A stretch of DNA of 64,000 nucleotides from Paralvinella palmiformis (Eukaryota; Annelida; Polychaeta; Terebellida; Alvinellidae): positions 106,662 to 170,661 of the forward strand of contig JAODUP010000849.1 of assembly GCA_025642065.1 (NCBI GenBank), read 5' to 3'. Positions 46,533 to 58,705 of the stretch are shown piece after piece; the first letter of the stretch is position 1; the number at the start of each line of letters is the position of its first letter. A program made the position numbers and the translations under genes. The notes below the pieces were generated by a model, which saw only the letters and a list, made by a program, of their open reading frames with translations, searched no databases and had not been told where the DNA came from.

Positions 46533-47330
46533 CAGTAGCGTCTCGGATGTGGCGCGAATCAAGTGCCCTCACCTGACCCTCACCGCCGCCACCGCTGTTT
46601 ACGGGGCAGCCGAACCACGAAGTACAGTGCAATCTCAACTATCCGGCACCCGTTTACAACATCCACCCTCATCTATTCCGGCCAGCCGATATACGTGTTT
46701 CACTTGTGTCACTGACGAACAGTAGATGGCACGGAAGTTGCAACGTCGGATGAGTTGTTCGTTGAGGTTAAAATAGCTAAATTATTTACATCGCTTGATA
46801 ATAGATGTGTCGCTGTACAGTGCTGTACATACACAGAAACACCGGATCATCCTGTAGCGTTTTGGTTTATTTTGTCAATATTTATGTTTTCTTGTTTTGT
46901 TCCATTACGTTATGTTTTGTTCCATTATGTTATGTGTTGTTAGTATGTTATGTTTTGTTAGTATGATATGTTTTGTTAATATGTTATGTTAGATGACATC
47001 GATAAAGGATTATAGTTGTCCTACTTTGTTCGTCTCCATGCTGAGACACAATCGAACTCGTGGGCTGTATCTCCTGCTGAGATTTATTGTAGATACGGGA
47101 CTCTCGAACCCCTCCCCCCGCTTCGTGATCATTATAAGCGGATGTGACGTGGTCTATTTTTGGCTTAGACGTTTCAAGCCGCCGCACTCATATCACGTTT
47201 CGAGGACGGACGGATATGGGACGAACTGAATGCCAATCGGGTCGTTGCCCGTCGTGCGGTCTCGTTTTCGGGCGACGCCATCTTGTTGGAAACCTGTTCA
47301 TGACCTCAATAAATATTATTTCTGTTGTGA
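46533..47330 (+). other. Probable 3' UTR of the receptor gene
   Basis: Runs from the stop codon to an AATAAA at 47308-47313, the first well-placed polyadenylation signal. The length of about 800 bases is plausible. Transcript evidence is lacking. Confidence 0.5.
46890..46992. repeat. Short degenerate tandem repeat in the 3' UTR
   Basis: About five imperfect units of TTATGTTTTGTTAGTATG or TTATGTTTTGTTCCATTA, 18-19 bases each. Read as RNA they carry repeated UUAUGUUUUGUU, a U-rich motif that could bind proteins. Confidence 0.7.
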
Positions 47331-48160
47331 AAATGGTTTTCCTTTTAAGCGAATGCCGTCGACTCGACAAAATCCGCCGTAACTATTAACGCCATTTCCT
47401 GATTGGAAGAATGCGAAACCGATATCACGAGCAACAAAAACAAACAACAACAAAAACATGTCTCATTATTTCATTAGCGACTAATGGGATAATCGCGATG
47501 AGAGCACCATCAAATCAGCACCTGACTCGTATTTAACGTCGTCAGATTATAATGGGGATGTAGTTGATATGGCCATACGCGTTTTGCAAGTACAAACGAC
47601 CGATTGCGTCCTTGACGGCGCTAATTTTCTTTTCTTCGATATCCCCGAACTGCGGCGACGATTAGCGCGCTTTAACAATTTATCGAGCCTAAGCTCAATA
47701 TGACGACGACCACCGCCAGGCGTCGCCAGCCGTTTCTTCTTAATCGATGGCGAGTTCAATAACGTTAATGGCCTCGTGAATCAATTGTCTTCTCCAAGTA
47801 CTGCGTATTGAATGAAAATATTCAACGGAAGAAACAGTTCGTTGTGTAATAGAGATAGTATTTAATATAGAAATTATAGTAATAAAGAAATTATTTAAAA
47901 AAAATACCTTTCAATTGTTGTGAGCTCTCTACAAATGTTTTCTTCTCGTGGTGCAGTAAATTTAGCTTGGACATACTTCGTTGGAATTTTCCAAGGCAAC
48001 TATAATTTGTAAGTTATCACATATTATACATGATACACATATTATATTATGTGGTCGGATTGAGAACTTTAGTTCGTCGGATCATTAAAAATCCTTCATG
48101 ATCTGCGTAAAATCACGTTTCGGAGCAAGAAAAAACAGGTTAAGATGGCCATAATATAAT
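47331..48160. other. No supported gene
   Basis: CpG content is raised at 47160-47760. A YY1-like ACGCCATCTTGTTGG is at about 47276-47290. A - frame at 47547-47759 is basic and Ser-rich, with no start or splice support. Confidence 0.3.
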
Positions 48161-48163
48161 GAG

Positions 48164-48166
<3 letters not shown>

Positions 48167-48222
<56 letters not shown>
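48167..48222. repeat. (TA)n microsatellite
   Basis: Pure TA run. Confidence 0.97.
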
Positions 48223-48224
<2 letters not shown>

Positions 48225-48329
48225 CATATTCATGTAGATGTACAATATTCCATCCATGACAATCCATCAAAATACAACATTGTATGCTCATTATATGACT
48301 GAATACTGAGTACCACTAAGTATGTGAGA

Positions 48330-48412
48330 GATTAGTAGCCGATTGGAGGATTCGGATCAAGAACCATCGCGTTCGTTAACGAACAACGGTACCAACTAAG
48401 CCGCCACAACTA
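48330..48412 (-). mobile_element. tRNA-derived SINE fragment
   Basis: On -, GTGGCGGCTTAGTTGGTACCG (A-box region) and GTTCTTGATCCGAATCCTCC (B-box-like). A GTTCGTTAACGAAC palindrome lies between. Confidence 0.5.
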
Positions 48413-48499
48413 ATCAGCTTTGCGCTTGATTAACTGTCATAATGACTCTCTTCACACAACTAACTGGGGCGGATCTGGGATTGGTAACGTGACTCAGTG

Positions 48500-48690
48500 A
48501 GTAGGCCTCACTCAGAGAGAAGGCCTTTTAAAGTGAATGCCGTTATTGCACATTACAGGATGTTAACTGTTATTGCGGAGAAGTCAATCTTTAAGAAATT
48601 GTCAGGTTGGGATTTGAACCCGGGTGGTAGAGGTCTGCGGCAAACCACGCTACTAGCTAAACCACGTGGATGCCTTTACATTACATTTAA
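48500..48690 (-). mobile_element. tRNA-derived SINE
   Basis: On -, CACGTGGTTTAGCTAGTAGCG and CCCGGGTTCAAATCCCAACC (canonical B box, 48604-48622). The body extends left to about 48500. The body does not match families A to C, so it is another family. Confidence 0.6.
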
Positions 48691-49335
48691 GACTATATGA
48701 AGCCATGAATGGCTCACATTGGCAACAGCGACTCGAAATCTGATTTGGACTTTTACAACCTGGTACTCTATTCTTTCTGCTATGGGAGCGTCCTGATGGC
48801 CAAACGAACCAAACTACGCTCGCGTTCGCAGGCGTTTACGAACGTTTTATGTTCGCGAAAGCTCGCGTTACTCTAAGCTTCTCCAGTCATCGTAGTGTAG
48901 GTGTCGGTGTATTATCTGATAAGCTGAAGCTGACGGTAATCGGAGACACCTGAGGTCTGTATGATATAGTTAGGTATGATGATGATATTATTAAGGTGTT
49001 ATTAAGGTGTTAGTTTGGTGCTATATTGGTGTAACATAGCGGCGCTTCAATGAGCAAGTAGCAGCCTATAGGTAGAAGGTAATATGTATATTGTATTTAG
49101 GTCGCAAATTACCTTCATAAAGCTGAGTAGTGGGAATGAGGAAACCTTTTAGGGATTAGATTTGGGGGAAATATTCTCTCTCTGTCTCTCGAACTTAGTC
49201 ACTCATTCATTCATTCTGTTATTTTATCCTTTCACATACCCCTGTGTGTGTGTGTGTGTGTGTTGTATGTATGTATGTATGTATATATGTATGTCTCTCT
49301 CTCTCTCTCTTTTTTTTTTGTTTTGTGTGTGTTGG
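48691..49335. other. No gene seen
   Basis: Short (GT)n, (GTAT)n and (CT)n runs at 49243-49310. Otherwise nothing. Confidence 0.4.
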
Positions 49336-49864
49336 GGTTGGGTTAACCCAACCCGGACTAGTCGGTCGGGTTGGGCGGGTTGAGCGTTGTCTTCGGGTCA
49401 CGGGTTGGGTTTGGGTCTAAGTTTTGTTGGGTCCTGCTGGGTTCGAGTTGTTGTCTTTTCGGTTGGGTTGTGTATGGGCTGCTTGACAAAATATGGGCTT
49501 AATTTATTTTAAACCCAAACTATATGCTCAGTCGCCTCCCGTTATTCAGCCACCGCTAATGCTTACGCAGTACGAATACCATACATTGCCATATAATACC
49601 CGCCGCTATTACCACCACACACTGACAGTGAAATGTTTCTGATAATCTGTGAAGATATTAGGTGGCGATCGTGACGGTGTTGATAGCACCATCAGTGATA
49701 GATTAAATAAAGTGATAATTGGGGTTAATAACAAAGGATCAAAAGCCACACGTAACAAACCACCTCCCAAGGCTGACCTTCGAATATGCCCCACTCTAAA
49801 GTCACCCCACCTCAAAACCAACTTTCAGCCAGATCCCAAAGTTGGCATAAAGTGAGGTTATACT

Positions 49865-49866
<2 letters not shown>

Positions 49867-49922
<56 letters not shown>
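49867..49922. repeat. (TA)n microsatellite
   Basis: Pure TA run. Confidence 0.97.
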
Positions 49923-49924
<2 letters not shown>

Positions 49925-50204
49925 TTTTGATCACCCGTCACAGACTTGATCCAGTATGTGTTTATACAGCTAACAATCTATCTCCAGTTAGAACGGTTCA
50001 GAAGGAACCTGTTTTAAATAGCAGTAGGTGGTTAGTGACTGGGACTCTTTACAGAGAGGTGCTGTGTTGTTACATCTGTTAATTACTAAGTAGTTTGACT
50101 GCTTATGCATATTTACCTGTATTCCTAATCATTGTGTTCAGGTGCTATAAAGGAATACATGTCTTGTTATATAAGATATGAGAAAAAGTAAGTCAGTCTG
50201 TGAG

Positions 50205-50400
50205 TGAGTTCCGGTGGCCTAGCGGTTAAGCACCCGGCACTTTGTGGAAAAGGTCTCAGGTTAGATCCCAGCAAGAGGTCGAAACTGTTCCAGAGTTTAA
50301 TTTCTCGGCTCACAATATCGTGGGTGGCTGACCACGTTAAATATCGCTGCCGTCTCCACTGAATTATTAAAATAAATAAAGGGGGACGTTAAAGACCCCC
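50205..50400 (+). mobile_element. SINE family D inside the hAT remnant
   Basis: CCGGTGGCCTAGCGGTTAAGC (A box, about 50212) and CAGGTTAGATCCC (B box). The body ends TAAAATAAATAAAGGGGGACG, then TTAAAGACCCC. An AAATAAAGGGGACGTTAA-like 3' end is common in invertebrate SINEs. Confidence 0.65.
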
Positions 50401-50708
50401 TGAGAACGTAAAACACTCTGGTAGTGATCACCCTCAGAGTACTGCTCCATCTTTCTGTACTGCTCCCCTGTGAGTGGTGGAGGAGGCGGTTTATCAACTA
50501 CTCCAACATAGAGACTGTGCCGAATAAGCGACAGCCAGGGGATTCTCGCAGAAAAACTAAGCATGCCAGTCACACTGCCTTCTTTCATGGCTGAACATTG
50601 CGGGATATTTGTTATTAGTAGATATTGTGTTTTATTGAAGACATTTAAGTATTCTAACTGACTGGAGGTACTCTTTTGTTTTTATTTCAACTTAAATTAC
50701 TGATAACA

Positions 50709-50936
50709 ATGGCTGCTGCCAAACTTACAGCTAGCTCGGTTAGATCACGTTTGAAGTCTGGAGAATATAAAATTAGGTTTTGTAGTAATGGGAAGTCTGA
50801 TGTTTGGAAATAATTTGGGCTTTTTGTAGATTGTAATGGCGCTGAATTGGACTTTGCTGCGTATAAATCTTGTCATCAAGCACTTGCCTATTCACGTTGT
50901 ATTGGCACCTCAGCACGTTTTATTATAAAGATGTGA
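50709..50936 (+). pseudogene. hAT transposase N-terminus with BED-type zinc finger, broken
   Basis: From ATG at 50709 the frame gives MAAAKLTASSVRSRLKSGEY, then DVWK, an in-frame TAA (codon 35), then FGLFVDCNGAELDF, YKSC, LAYSRCIGTSARF and a TGA. The pattern W..FG....D.NG....F..YK.C...L.Y....GTS is that of the BED finger at the start of many hAT transposases, which binds transposon DNA. One zinc-ligand Cys position reads Tyr and the terminal His is lost. The catalytic domain is absent. Clearly non-functional. Confidence 0.65.
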
Positions 50937-51226
50937 ATAAGTTACAATGGAAAAGTTGAGTTCGTTTTTCAATAAAGTATCTTAATAACAGGAATTTTGT
51001 ATGTTTCGCGTTCGGGCTAAATTATTGTGGTTTCGATTGGGTTATAGTCTTGTGGGTTGGGTTCAGCACGGGTAAGAGTCTTGTGGGTTGGGTTCGGCAC
51101 GGGTCCAATATCATTTTAAGTATGGGTTCGGGTTGAGATTTGAGGGTTTGGGTTCGGTGTGGGTTGAGTAGGTGCGGGCTGGGTCGGGTTTGGGTTCAGC
51201 TTTCCAACCCATTCAGGGCTCTAGGG

Positions 51227-51228
<2 letters not shown>

Positions 51229-51308
<80 letters not shown>

Positions 51309-51326
51309 AGAGAGAGAGAGAGAGAC
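51229..51326. repeat. (TA)n-(GA)n compound microsatellite
   Basis: TA run joined to a GA run with a G-rich break, just outside the hAT right end. Confidence 0.97.
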
Positions 51327-51897
51327 CATAGAACACCTCGGCCTTGACCTTTATCAAAACATTTATCCACCTATCTCTCCATCTATATCTCTCTCCCTCC
51401 ATCCATCATCAGCCCAGCAACAGAGTTTAGTGTCTCGGCTTATTGTACGAGGTAAGATACGATTACAAACAACAACAACAAGAAGAAGAACAAGAACAAA
51501 GAAGAACTTTGCTAACTTCTTTCAATAAGTTTTCTCAATTGTTTCCCATTCGCCGTCAGTGGGCCGATATAAGCGATGACGTATATCCTGGAGAATTAAG
51601 GCTACCAATGAGACTGACGTCCTTGACCTTGTTGTGGACGTTTCTACAGCCGCTATTCTATTCCGGTGATCCTTGCCGCCTTAATTCCCCAAACGCCTTA
51701 ATGCGCTTCATCGAGTTTGCTCGGCTTTTTCTTAGCATCCTCCCGAGGAGATGAGTTTGAGGATAGAATCTTGGTAGATGCTATTCTGTCGTCGGTGAAT
51801 TATTTGCCATCAGACAATTTACATTTACCTCCTGGTCTGTGTTAGTTATCGGTTTGTTTATTGATCAGCTCTGATAACCATTCTTTCTTTTTTTTTT
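51327..51897. other. No supported gene
   Basis: A + frame of 103 codons (51443-51754) starts in an AAC/AAG-rich stretch. It matches nothing I know. Confidence 0.35.
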
Positions 51898-52078
<181 letters not shown>

Positions 52079-52492
52079 ACAGGCAGCCATTTAGACAAAT
52101 TCCACACACAAACACGCGCCCGTAAGCACACAGGACAAATGAGCGAATAAGTGAATAAGTGGCAAAGTTTACTTGTTAACAAAGTGAACGAGTTATGTCG
52201 TGAGTTAATGAGTTAGTGAGTGATTGAGTTTTGTCTAGGCGAGGTGTTTGTCTCACGTGGAGCAGATAGCCGATGGAGTGTCTCGTGAGGAAAGAGATAA
52301 TCAATCTGATACCTTACAGATGGATGATTCCTCCAACAATCCCAAGCAATAATATGATCCATATGCACAACCTAGAGGAAATGATCACAATACGTTACCA
52401 ACTGTACTAAACGAATCCAACAACCTTTATGTTATTAACTAGTTATTATTTATTTGATAGAAAATGGGACTGACGGATTTACCTGAGAAATC

Positions 52493-52496
<4 letters not shown>

Positions 52497-52552
<56 letters not shown>

Positions 52553-52592
52553 ACACCCACACATTTTTTCTCTCTCTCCCCCTCTCCTTCTC

Positions 52593-52658
<66 letters not shown>
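52497..52658. repeat. Two (TA)n arrays
   Basis: 52497-52549 and 52597-52657, separated by CA and CT repeats. Confidence 0.97.
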
Positions 52659-52659
<1 letters not shown>

Positions 52660-53335
52660 CTTCTTTATTTGACTTTATTTCGAAGAATTTTATTCCATAC
52701 TTTTATACAAACACTGATCTTCAAAGAAGAATAAGTTACTCGATATCATTATTAACCAGTTGTTTGTTGACATGTTTTTCCCATTTAGAAAGTCCCCTAA
52801 ATCGTTGGTGTCTAAAACCGTTTGATCCCGACGATGTCCGGATCTAAAAATATAGTGACGACCTATTACACGGTGACAGCGGAACTTGATTTAACTGCTC
52901 CGTGACAAGAAAACCAGTCGTCGTGCTATTGCTTCGAGATTTGACTGGGTTCATTTCAGTTGATTAGATTCGGCTCTGGTCATACTTGGGGCACATATCC
53001 AGCGGGGGGGGGGGGGTGGTGCTAGGTGCGCCTTGCTTGGTATGATTCGGTGGAACTCGCAGTCTGGAGGCTTGCAATGCAGTGTTATGGCAACTTTCCT
53101 ATGGGAACGCCCACTAACGATCTGGTTGGATTCAGTTCCGAATTGGAGTATCTCAATGCCGAGAACATCGATTTACTGAGCATTGGATGAATCATTCAGC
53201 GCTGCTTCCGTCAGCTAGTTTATTGAATAATACAAAATGAAATAATCAAAAAGAAATTAGTGTCGTGTTTGATGAAAAATAAAATAAAACAGTTGAATGA
53301 ACATGTTATGGCAATACGTAAGTATGGAGATTAGG
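52659..53335. other. No gene seen
   Basis: Contains a 12-base G run at about 53004-53016. Nothing else recognised. Confidence 0.4.
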
Positions 53336-53367
53336 GGGAATAATAATAATAATTATAATAATAGTGG

Positions 53368-53414
<47 letters not shown>

Positions 53415-53416
53415 GA
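53336..53416. repeat. (AAT)n trinucleotide repeat
   Basis: AAT triplets with GGTGGT break. The Asn-rich + frame is an artefact. Confidence 0.95.
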
Positions 53417-53519
53417 GGAAATGGCAGGTATTTTACGTGGCTGTCTAACTCAAATGAGGGTAGAGATATATTTATTGCTTCACCACAAGGACTTATTACA
53501 AACAAATTCAGAAATTTAC

Positions 53520-53688
53520 AATAGATGAAATATTCATCCGAGAAACCCCGCTGCCAGTTGCCTAGTTAGATGAAAGACTCTTCCTACTTTTGTGCCACGG
53601 CCGGGATTCGAACCTCCTACCTCCAGCACAGCAATACCATGAGTAAGATCGTCCCACACCCTATCCCATGAGGCCTAATAGGCGAAAA
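53520..53688 (-). mobile_element. SINE family B
   Basis: On -: TTAGGCCTCATGGGATAGGGTG (A-box region), GGAGGTTCGAATCCCGGCCG (B box at 53602-53616), GTGGCAC, then CTAGGCAACTGGCAG. Matches the 28.2 kb copy in head and body. Confidence 0.7.
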
Positions 53689-53819
53689 ACAACTATCTTG
53701 TCGTTGTCCCTTATTTACTACAGAAATAATCTAGGAAGTTGGAGATTAGCATTGAGGATGGAAGGATAGAAGAGGAGGAAAGAGCGGGAATATAAACAAA
53801 TAGAAAGAATGGGAAAATG

Positions 53820-53862
53820 ACGAGGGCAGAGATAGATAGATAGATAGATAGAGAGAAATATG

Positions 53863-53904
<42 letters not shown>

Positions 53905-53914
53905 GAGAGAGAGG

Positions 53915-53951
<37 letters not shown>

Positions 53952-53990
53952 AGGGGAGATAGAGAGAGAGAGAGAGAGAGGGGGTGATTT
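53820..53990. repeat. (GATA)n and (GA)n block
   Basis: GATA units, then GA units with G-rich breaks. Ser-Leu frames on - are artefacts. The stretch 53745-53830 (GAGGATGGAAGG..., GAAAGAATGGG) is the reverse complement of 22745-22815, so the microsatellite block plus flank is shared with the 22.6 kb locus. Confidence 0.9.
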
Positions 53991-54173
53991 CAAGGTTTGG
54001 TGCACGAATACAGAATACTTTATAAGTAGTACGATTTGTTGTAAATGGCTTTTCCACAAGTAGCTATTTAGATGCTGATCTGAGTGTTCGAATTTGTTTA
54101 TAACATAAAAGTTGGAATCTAAACTACACTGAAGAGAGGGTTAACGTTTGTAATAGAAACAGAGAGCGAGCGG

Positions 54174-54175
<2 letters not shown>

Positions 54176-54255
<80 letters not shown>

Positions 54256-54265
54256 GAGTGAGTGA
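54176..54265. repeat. (TA)n-(GA)n compound microsatellite
   Basis: TA run joined to a GA run and GTGA units. Confidence 0.97.
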
Positions 54266-54894
54266 GTGAGTGAATGAGAAAGAAAAATAGATAGACAAAC
54301 ATATTTAAATGTTGTAAATTTACAGACAAGTGTGGAAGAATGGTGCGGACGTAATGGACCAACAACAAAAAATAACAAACAAAAAAACGAAATTTGATCG
54401 AAATAGTCAGGAATGACAGTCAAAAATATGACTTTGTGTGATATTTCATAGAATGTGATCTGGCGATATAACAGTTTACGTATCTTAGACATCAATCAAT
54501 CTAAGATAGTATCATTTCAGACTTAGCCTTCATCTGGGATTTGTTTTATTTGGTATTTATAACCCAGTTGGCGTCTGTTTATGATGGAATTCATGCCTAT
54601 ATTTGTTAATAATATATTCAGTATATTCTTGTTGCTTAAATGATCTAAATGGGACAATGTAAGCGATAGCTACATTATTGTACCTGGAATTTGGGATCAA
54701 CTGAGAATAAACTGTTACAGCCTGACGTCATCTATTGTGTGTGAAAGACGGAAAGCAAAATAAATAAATAAATAAGCCATATCGACGGATGAAAGGTTAC
54801 TTTCGATTTGATGATGAACAATTTCATAAAGCAGATTAGGATGTTGATAATAATGATGATGATGCTGATTATAGTAATCTTGATGATGATAATG

Positions 54895-54936
<42 letters not shown>

Positions 54937-56178
54937 TAAAAATTTCTAAAGCATAACAAGTGATTACTCCAAGGTCGTTAATGCTATTTATAATTTGCAG
55001 AAATCTTTAAAACATACAAATAATAATTCAAACAAATCATCCCAGACTCTTGTACATCTTTAGCTTGATGCCATCATATTATTATTATCAATCCCCCTTA
55101 ACCAGTTGATAAATTCCACCAATATTATCAATATTCCTATTTTCTCGTTGACAAAAAAGGAGATTCCCAAACTGATCCTAATTACTTTCGCCGGAGCACC
55201 CCATTCCCCCCTCCCCAAGTCGAGAGCTGTCTGGAACTGATCGGCTGATCAACTGCCAGAATTGCCGTTCTCTGATCGCCTCCCGAAGGTGGTACCATCA
55301 ACCTAGTTAACCTCCGTCCTTTAATTGACATCGAGAGGAGCATCCTAGCTAGTATTGTCATCGTCGATCACTCAACGGACAATAACATCAAACGCGTGTC
55401 TTATTCTCCCCGCAGCACGGTTTAGCCGAAAATGTGGCCCTGGAGACGCGTGCGCTGTGCCAGGGTCTCCATCTGTACTCTCGGCAATCAACGCTCGTCT
55501 TCACACGACGAGATGCGTTTCAATGAGGGCAATTTGTCGAAGTCGATCAGAGAGAGAGATCCACGTTGGTGTTGCGTGGAAGCAGTTGGTCCTCTGATTT
55601 GACGATGGCGATGTGTAAATTTGGAAGCGGGATCATGCTGATAATTTCCTGGAAATTAGTTTATGATGAAACAAACAATACTAATGGGCAATAATAACAT
55701 TACACGGGCTAGTTAAGGGTGGGTCTTGGTGATTTAAAACCCATCGTCACACTTGGATTTCACGATTCGAGGACCAATAATCGTGAATTGTGCTAAAAAC
55801 AAATCTGCTAGTATGCAGCCCGGAATACGGATGTAGACATGTTTATACATATTAATATATTAGTCAAAGTTCGACCTAGATTTTTCCCGATCCATTAGGG
55901 GTAATGAAAGATGTACTAATCTGTAGTAATGGTGTTGTTAAGGATTTCCCATAATACGATGAAACCAAATATTATTTTACAAGATTCTGACCCATCAATA
56001 GCCGAATATCAATCAGTAATACAATAAGCGGACTTGTTCACAGAAGAGGAGCAATTTAAGTCATTGCCAGGATCCAGAACTGCATTATGAAAACAAGAAC
56101 AAAGAAATAAGCTTGAACAACGAGGTAAACCAGATAGCAGTGACTGAACAGATACACTGGGAGCGTTGTTTCAAATAG
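54266..56178. other. No secure gene; (AAT)n at 54885-54935; weak exon-like patch near 55415
   Basis: A CpG-rich patch at 55330-55600 has an acceptor-like TCTCCCCGCAG followed by an open frame (HGLAENVALETRALCQ...) of 36 codons ending in TGA. This is too short and unsupported to call. The rest is AT-rich. Confidence 0.35.
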
Positions 56179-56525
56179 GATTCAAATAATTCACGTATTT
56201 TATTCAAACCAAGGCTATTTCGGTGGTGTGACTACTTTTATGTGGTGACTATCATGATAGGATTGAAATTATTTAGGTACTTTACCGAACCACGGATATT
56301 TCGATGTTGTGATTACTTATATGTACAGACTATCATGATAAGATTGAAGTAATTCTATATTTTATCCGAACCAAGGCTATTTCATTGATATGACTATTTT
56401 TATGTGACCACTAGTTTGAGAGGATTGGAACCATTCAGGTTCTTTACCGGATGTAGACTAGTTCAATGTTGCGACTATTTTTATATGGAGACAGTCACGA
56501 TTCATTCAGGTTTTGACAGAATAAA
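56179..56525. repeat. Satellite-like tandem array with about 81-base unit
   Basis: Units start at 56179, 56261, 56342 and 56423 (82, 81, 81 and 76 bases), and a fifth is cut off after about 56499. Each unit reads GATT.AA....TT, then a TTTACCGAACCA-like part, GGCTATTTC, then TGTGACTA.TTTTATGTG. The first unit ends in the palindrome CTATCATGATAG and the second in a one-base variant of it. Units differ by roughly 20-30%, so the array is old. Confidence 0.85.
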
Positions 56526-56579
56526 TATTTATTTAGATACAAATAAGAGATGTGAAATGTTTGTAACTGTTCAGAGTAT

Positions 56580-57610
56580 GATAGACCATATTAGCTTTTA
56601 TTAATGGTTTTGCAACGGCAGCTTTGATGGATTTGGGGGAAAACACCCAGGTATAACTTATTAGCAATTTTTCTAATTGGCTTCGTCAAAACATTACGCC
56701 ACTCGTTCACAAGCCACGTAGTCATGAGATCATCTTCATAGAAAGCTTAAGGTGGCATTTTCGACAACTGTCTGATATTAGATCTCGCACTTCTAGTATG
56801 GTGTTAGAGGTGAACCCATTATATACAGTTTTTATCTTTTTGACAGAAGCTGATTTCATAATATTTGAGAGTATAGTCTACGTTTTAAGTAGTAATTTAT
56901 TCACAACATTGAAATATGTCCTTTGGTTTCCATTGTATGCTTTGCTATTTTTATTGCAATATTCTCATATGGCAGAAGTAAATATATTGGTGATTTTAAT
57001 TTCACTAACTTCGCACATTTATAATAAAGATACAAATTAGCCATGATCTACAGCCGCTTACAATACCTGCTGTGTCTTCTGCAGCCCGTATATCATTGCT
57101 GTACATGAAAGTAGCGTTATTCTTGACATTTCGTTTGTCCTTAAATGTGCCTGCTCACCTATAGGATCGATCAATGCAATATCATAGGGAACCACCAAGT
57201 CATCTATATCATCCGGTTGATCGATACCAAAGAAGAGATCACAGATCAGCAAGAAGATCATCTTTATCAATCGACTTCTATTTTCTGCATGACATATGTT
57301 GAGATGAAACGCATTGTTTCTGTAAAGATACATCGACCCTAATAAGGAAGTAATCAGACAGCCGGAAGATCCAGACACACTCCTGATTAAATTGTGATCT
57401 TCACGGGAGATGACAAGATCTTATACGTGATCCTGTATGTATGTGTATTCTTGCAGCTGCTGTCTGAGATTGGCTGATCTGAGATTATCGCCCAATTGGT
57501 TTGGCATTTGTATTCCTCTGCCGATCTCAATCTATAATGAAATCACCGAATATCAACCGAGGGCTCTGTTTGTAACGGAAGAGGAAACAAATTCCAAACA
57601 TTCCTTGAAA
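56580..57610 (-). mobile_element. L2/CR1-like LINE, endonuclease-to-RT fragment
   Basis: Read on the - strand from right to left. A decayed endonuclease end shows GDFIID and then DLVISREDHNLIRSVSGS near 57400. Next comes the linker with KDDLLADLCDLFFGIDQPDD, DIDDLV, and an EQAHLRT/IRAAK-like part. At the left is the stretch that aligns with 3712-4180. Frameshifts and stops are many, so it is dead. The left border falls inside the RT start, as a deletion or truncation. Confidence 0.75.
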
Positions 57611-58117
<507 letters not shown>

Positions 58118-58584
58118 AAGAAGAATAATAGGGACGGGAATTCTACTCTCGACTATTAATACACTTAACAAAAAATCGGGTTCTTACTCTAAATAATGGA
58201 GTGAGTGATAACAAAAGATGTCGAGTATTCGATTAAAACAATTTAAGAAATAACAAAATATCCACATATAATCAATATAATGCTAATATAATTAAATCAA
58301 TTTTATATTATAGGTAATATACACCAGTTTTACTAATGTACTTAATCTGATAGCTGAACTATTCCATACATATTCCGGTACCATAACATATAATACCTGT
58401 TATAATTCTCGTCATTCACTCATATAGTAGTTGTAGTACTGGTCGTTGTAGTACACTAGTAGCAGTATTAGAAGTAATAGTAGTAATAGCAGTAGTAGTT
58501 GTTGTGGTGGTAAATGCAATTTTGAGATGTGTAGTTAGACAAAGGTAAAAGGAAAATATGATATTAGTCATCATCGCAGTGTTA

Positions 58585-58705
58585 ATGGTGAATGACAGTT
58601 GCGATTCCACAAATAAACATCCCATAAACACAGATACTACTGGAATTCGAACCCTGATTTCGATATCTGTAACGCTGTGTTTTATCAACTATACAACCTG
58701 AATGC
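58585..58705 (-). mobile_element. SINE family C
   Basis: On -: GTTGTATAGTTGATAAAAC, CAGGGTTCGAATTCCAG (B box), GTGTTTATGGGATGTTTAT and GTGGAATCGCAACTG. Same order as at 23.5 and 35.1 kb. Confidence 0.7.

Larger units (their letters stand above)
49336..51224 (+). mobile_element. Decayed hAT-type DNA transposon
   Basis: The right end, read on -, begins TAGAGCCCTGAATGGGTTGG and continues with CCCAAACCCGACCC-type repeats. This is the usual look of hAT ends that start TAGAGCCCTG. The left side shows a perfect palindrome GGTTGGGTTAACCCAACC (49337-49354) followed by GGGTTGGG/CGGGTT-type subterminal repeats. Its terminal TAGAGCCCTG is missing. A BED-finger fragment is inside (50709-50936). A SINE and a (TA)n run have inserted or grown within it. 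The element is inactive. Confidence 0.6.

Noticed and set aside
49336..51224. Interstitial telomere repeats
   Set aside because: GGGTT words are irregular, mixed with CGGG and GGGTTTGGG, and sit at the ends of a hAT remnant. No TTAGGG array.
51443..51754. 103-codon + frame
   Set aside because: Starts in AAC/AAG simple sequence. No domain, no exon signals.
55415..55525. Possible short last exon after TCTCCCCGCAG
   Set aside because: Only 36 codons in a CpG-rich patch, with no second line of evidence.
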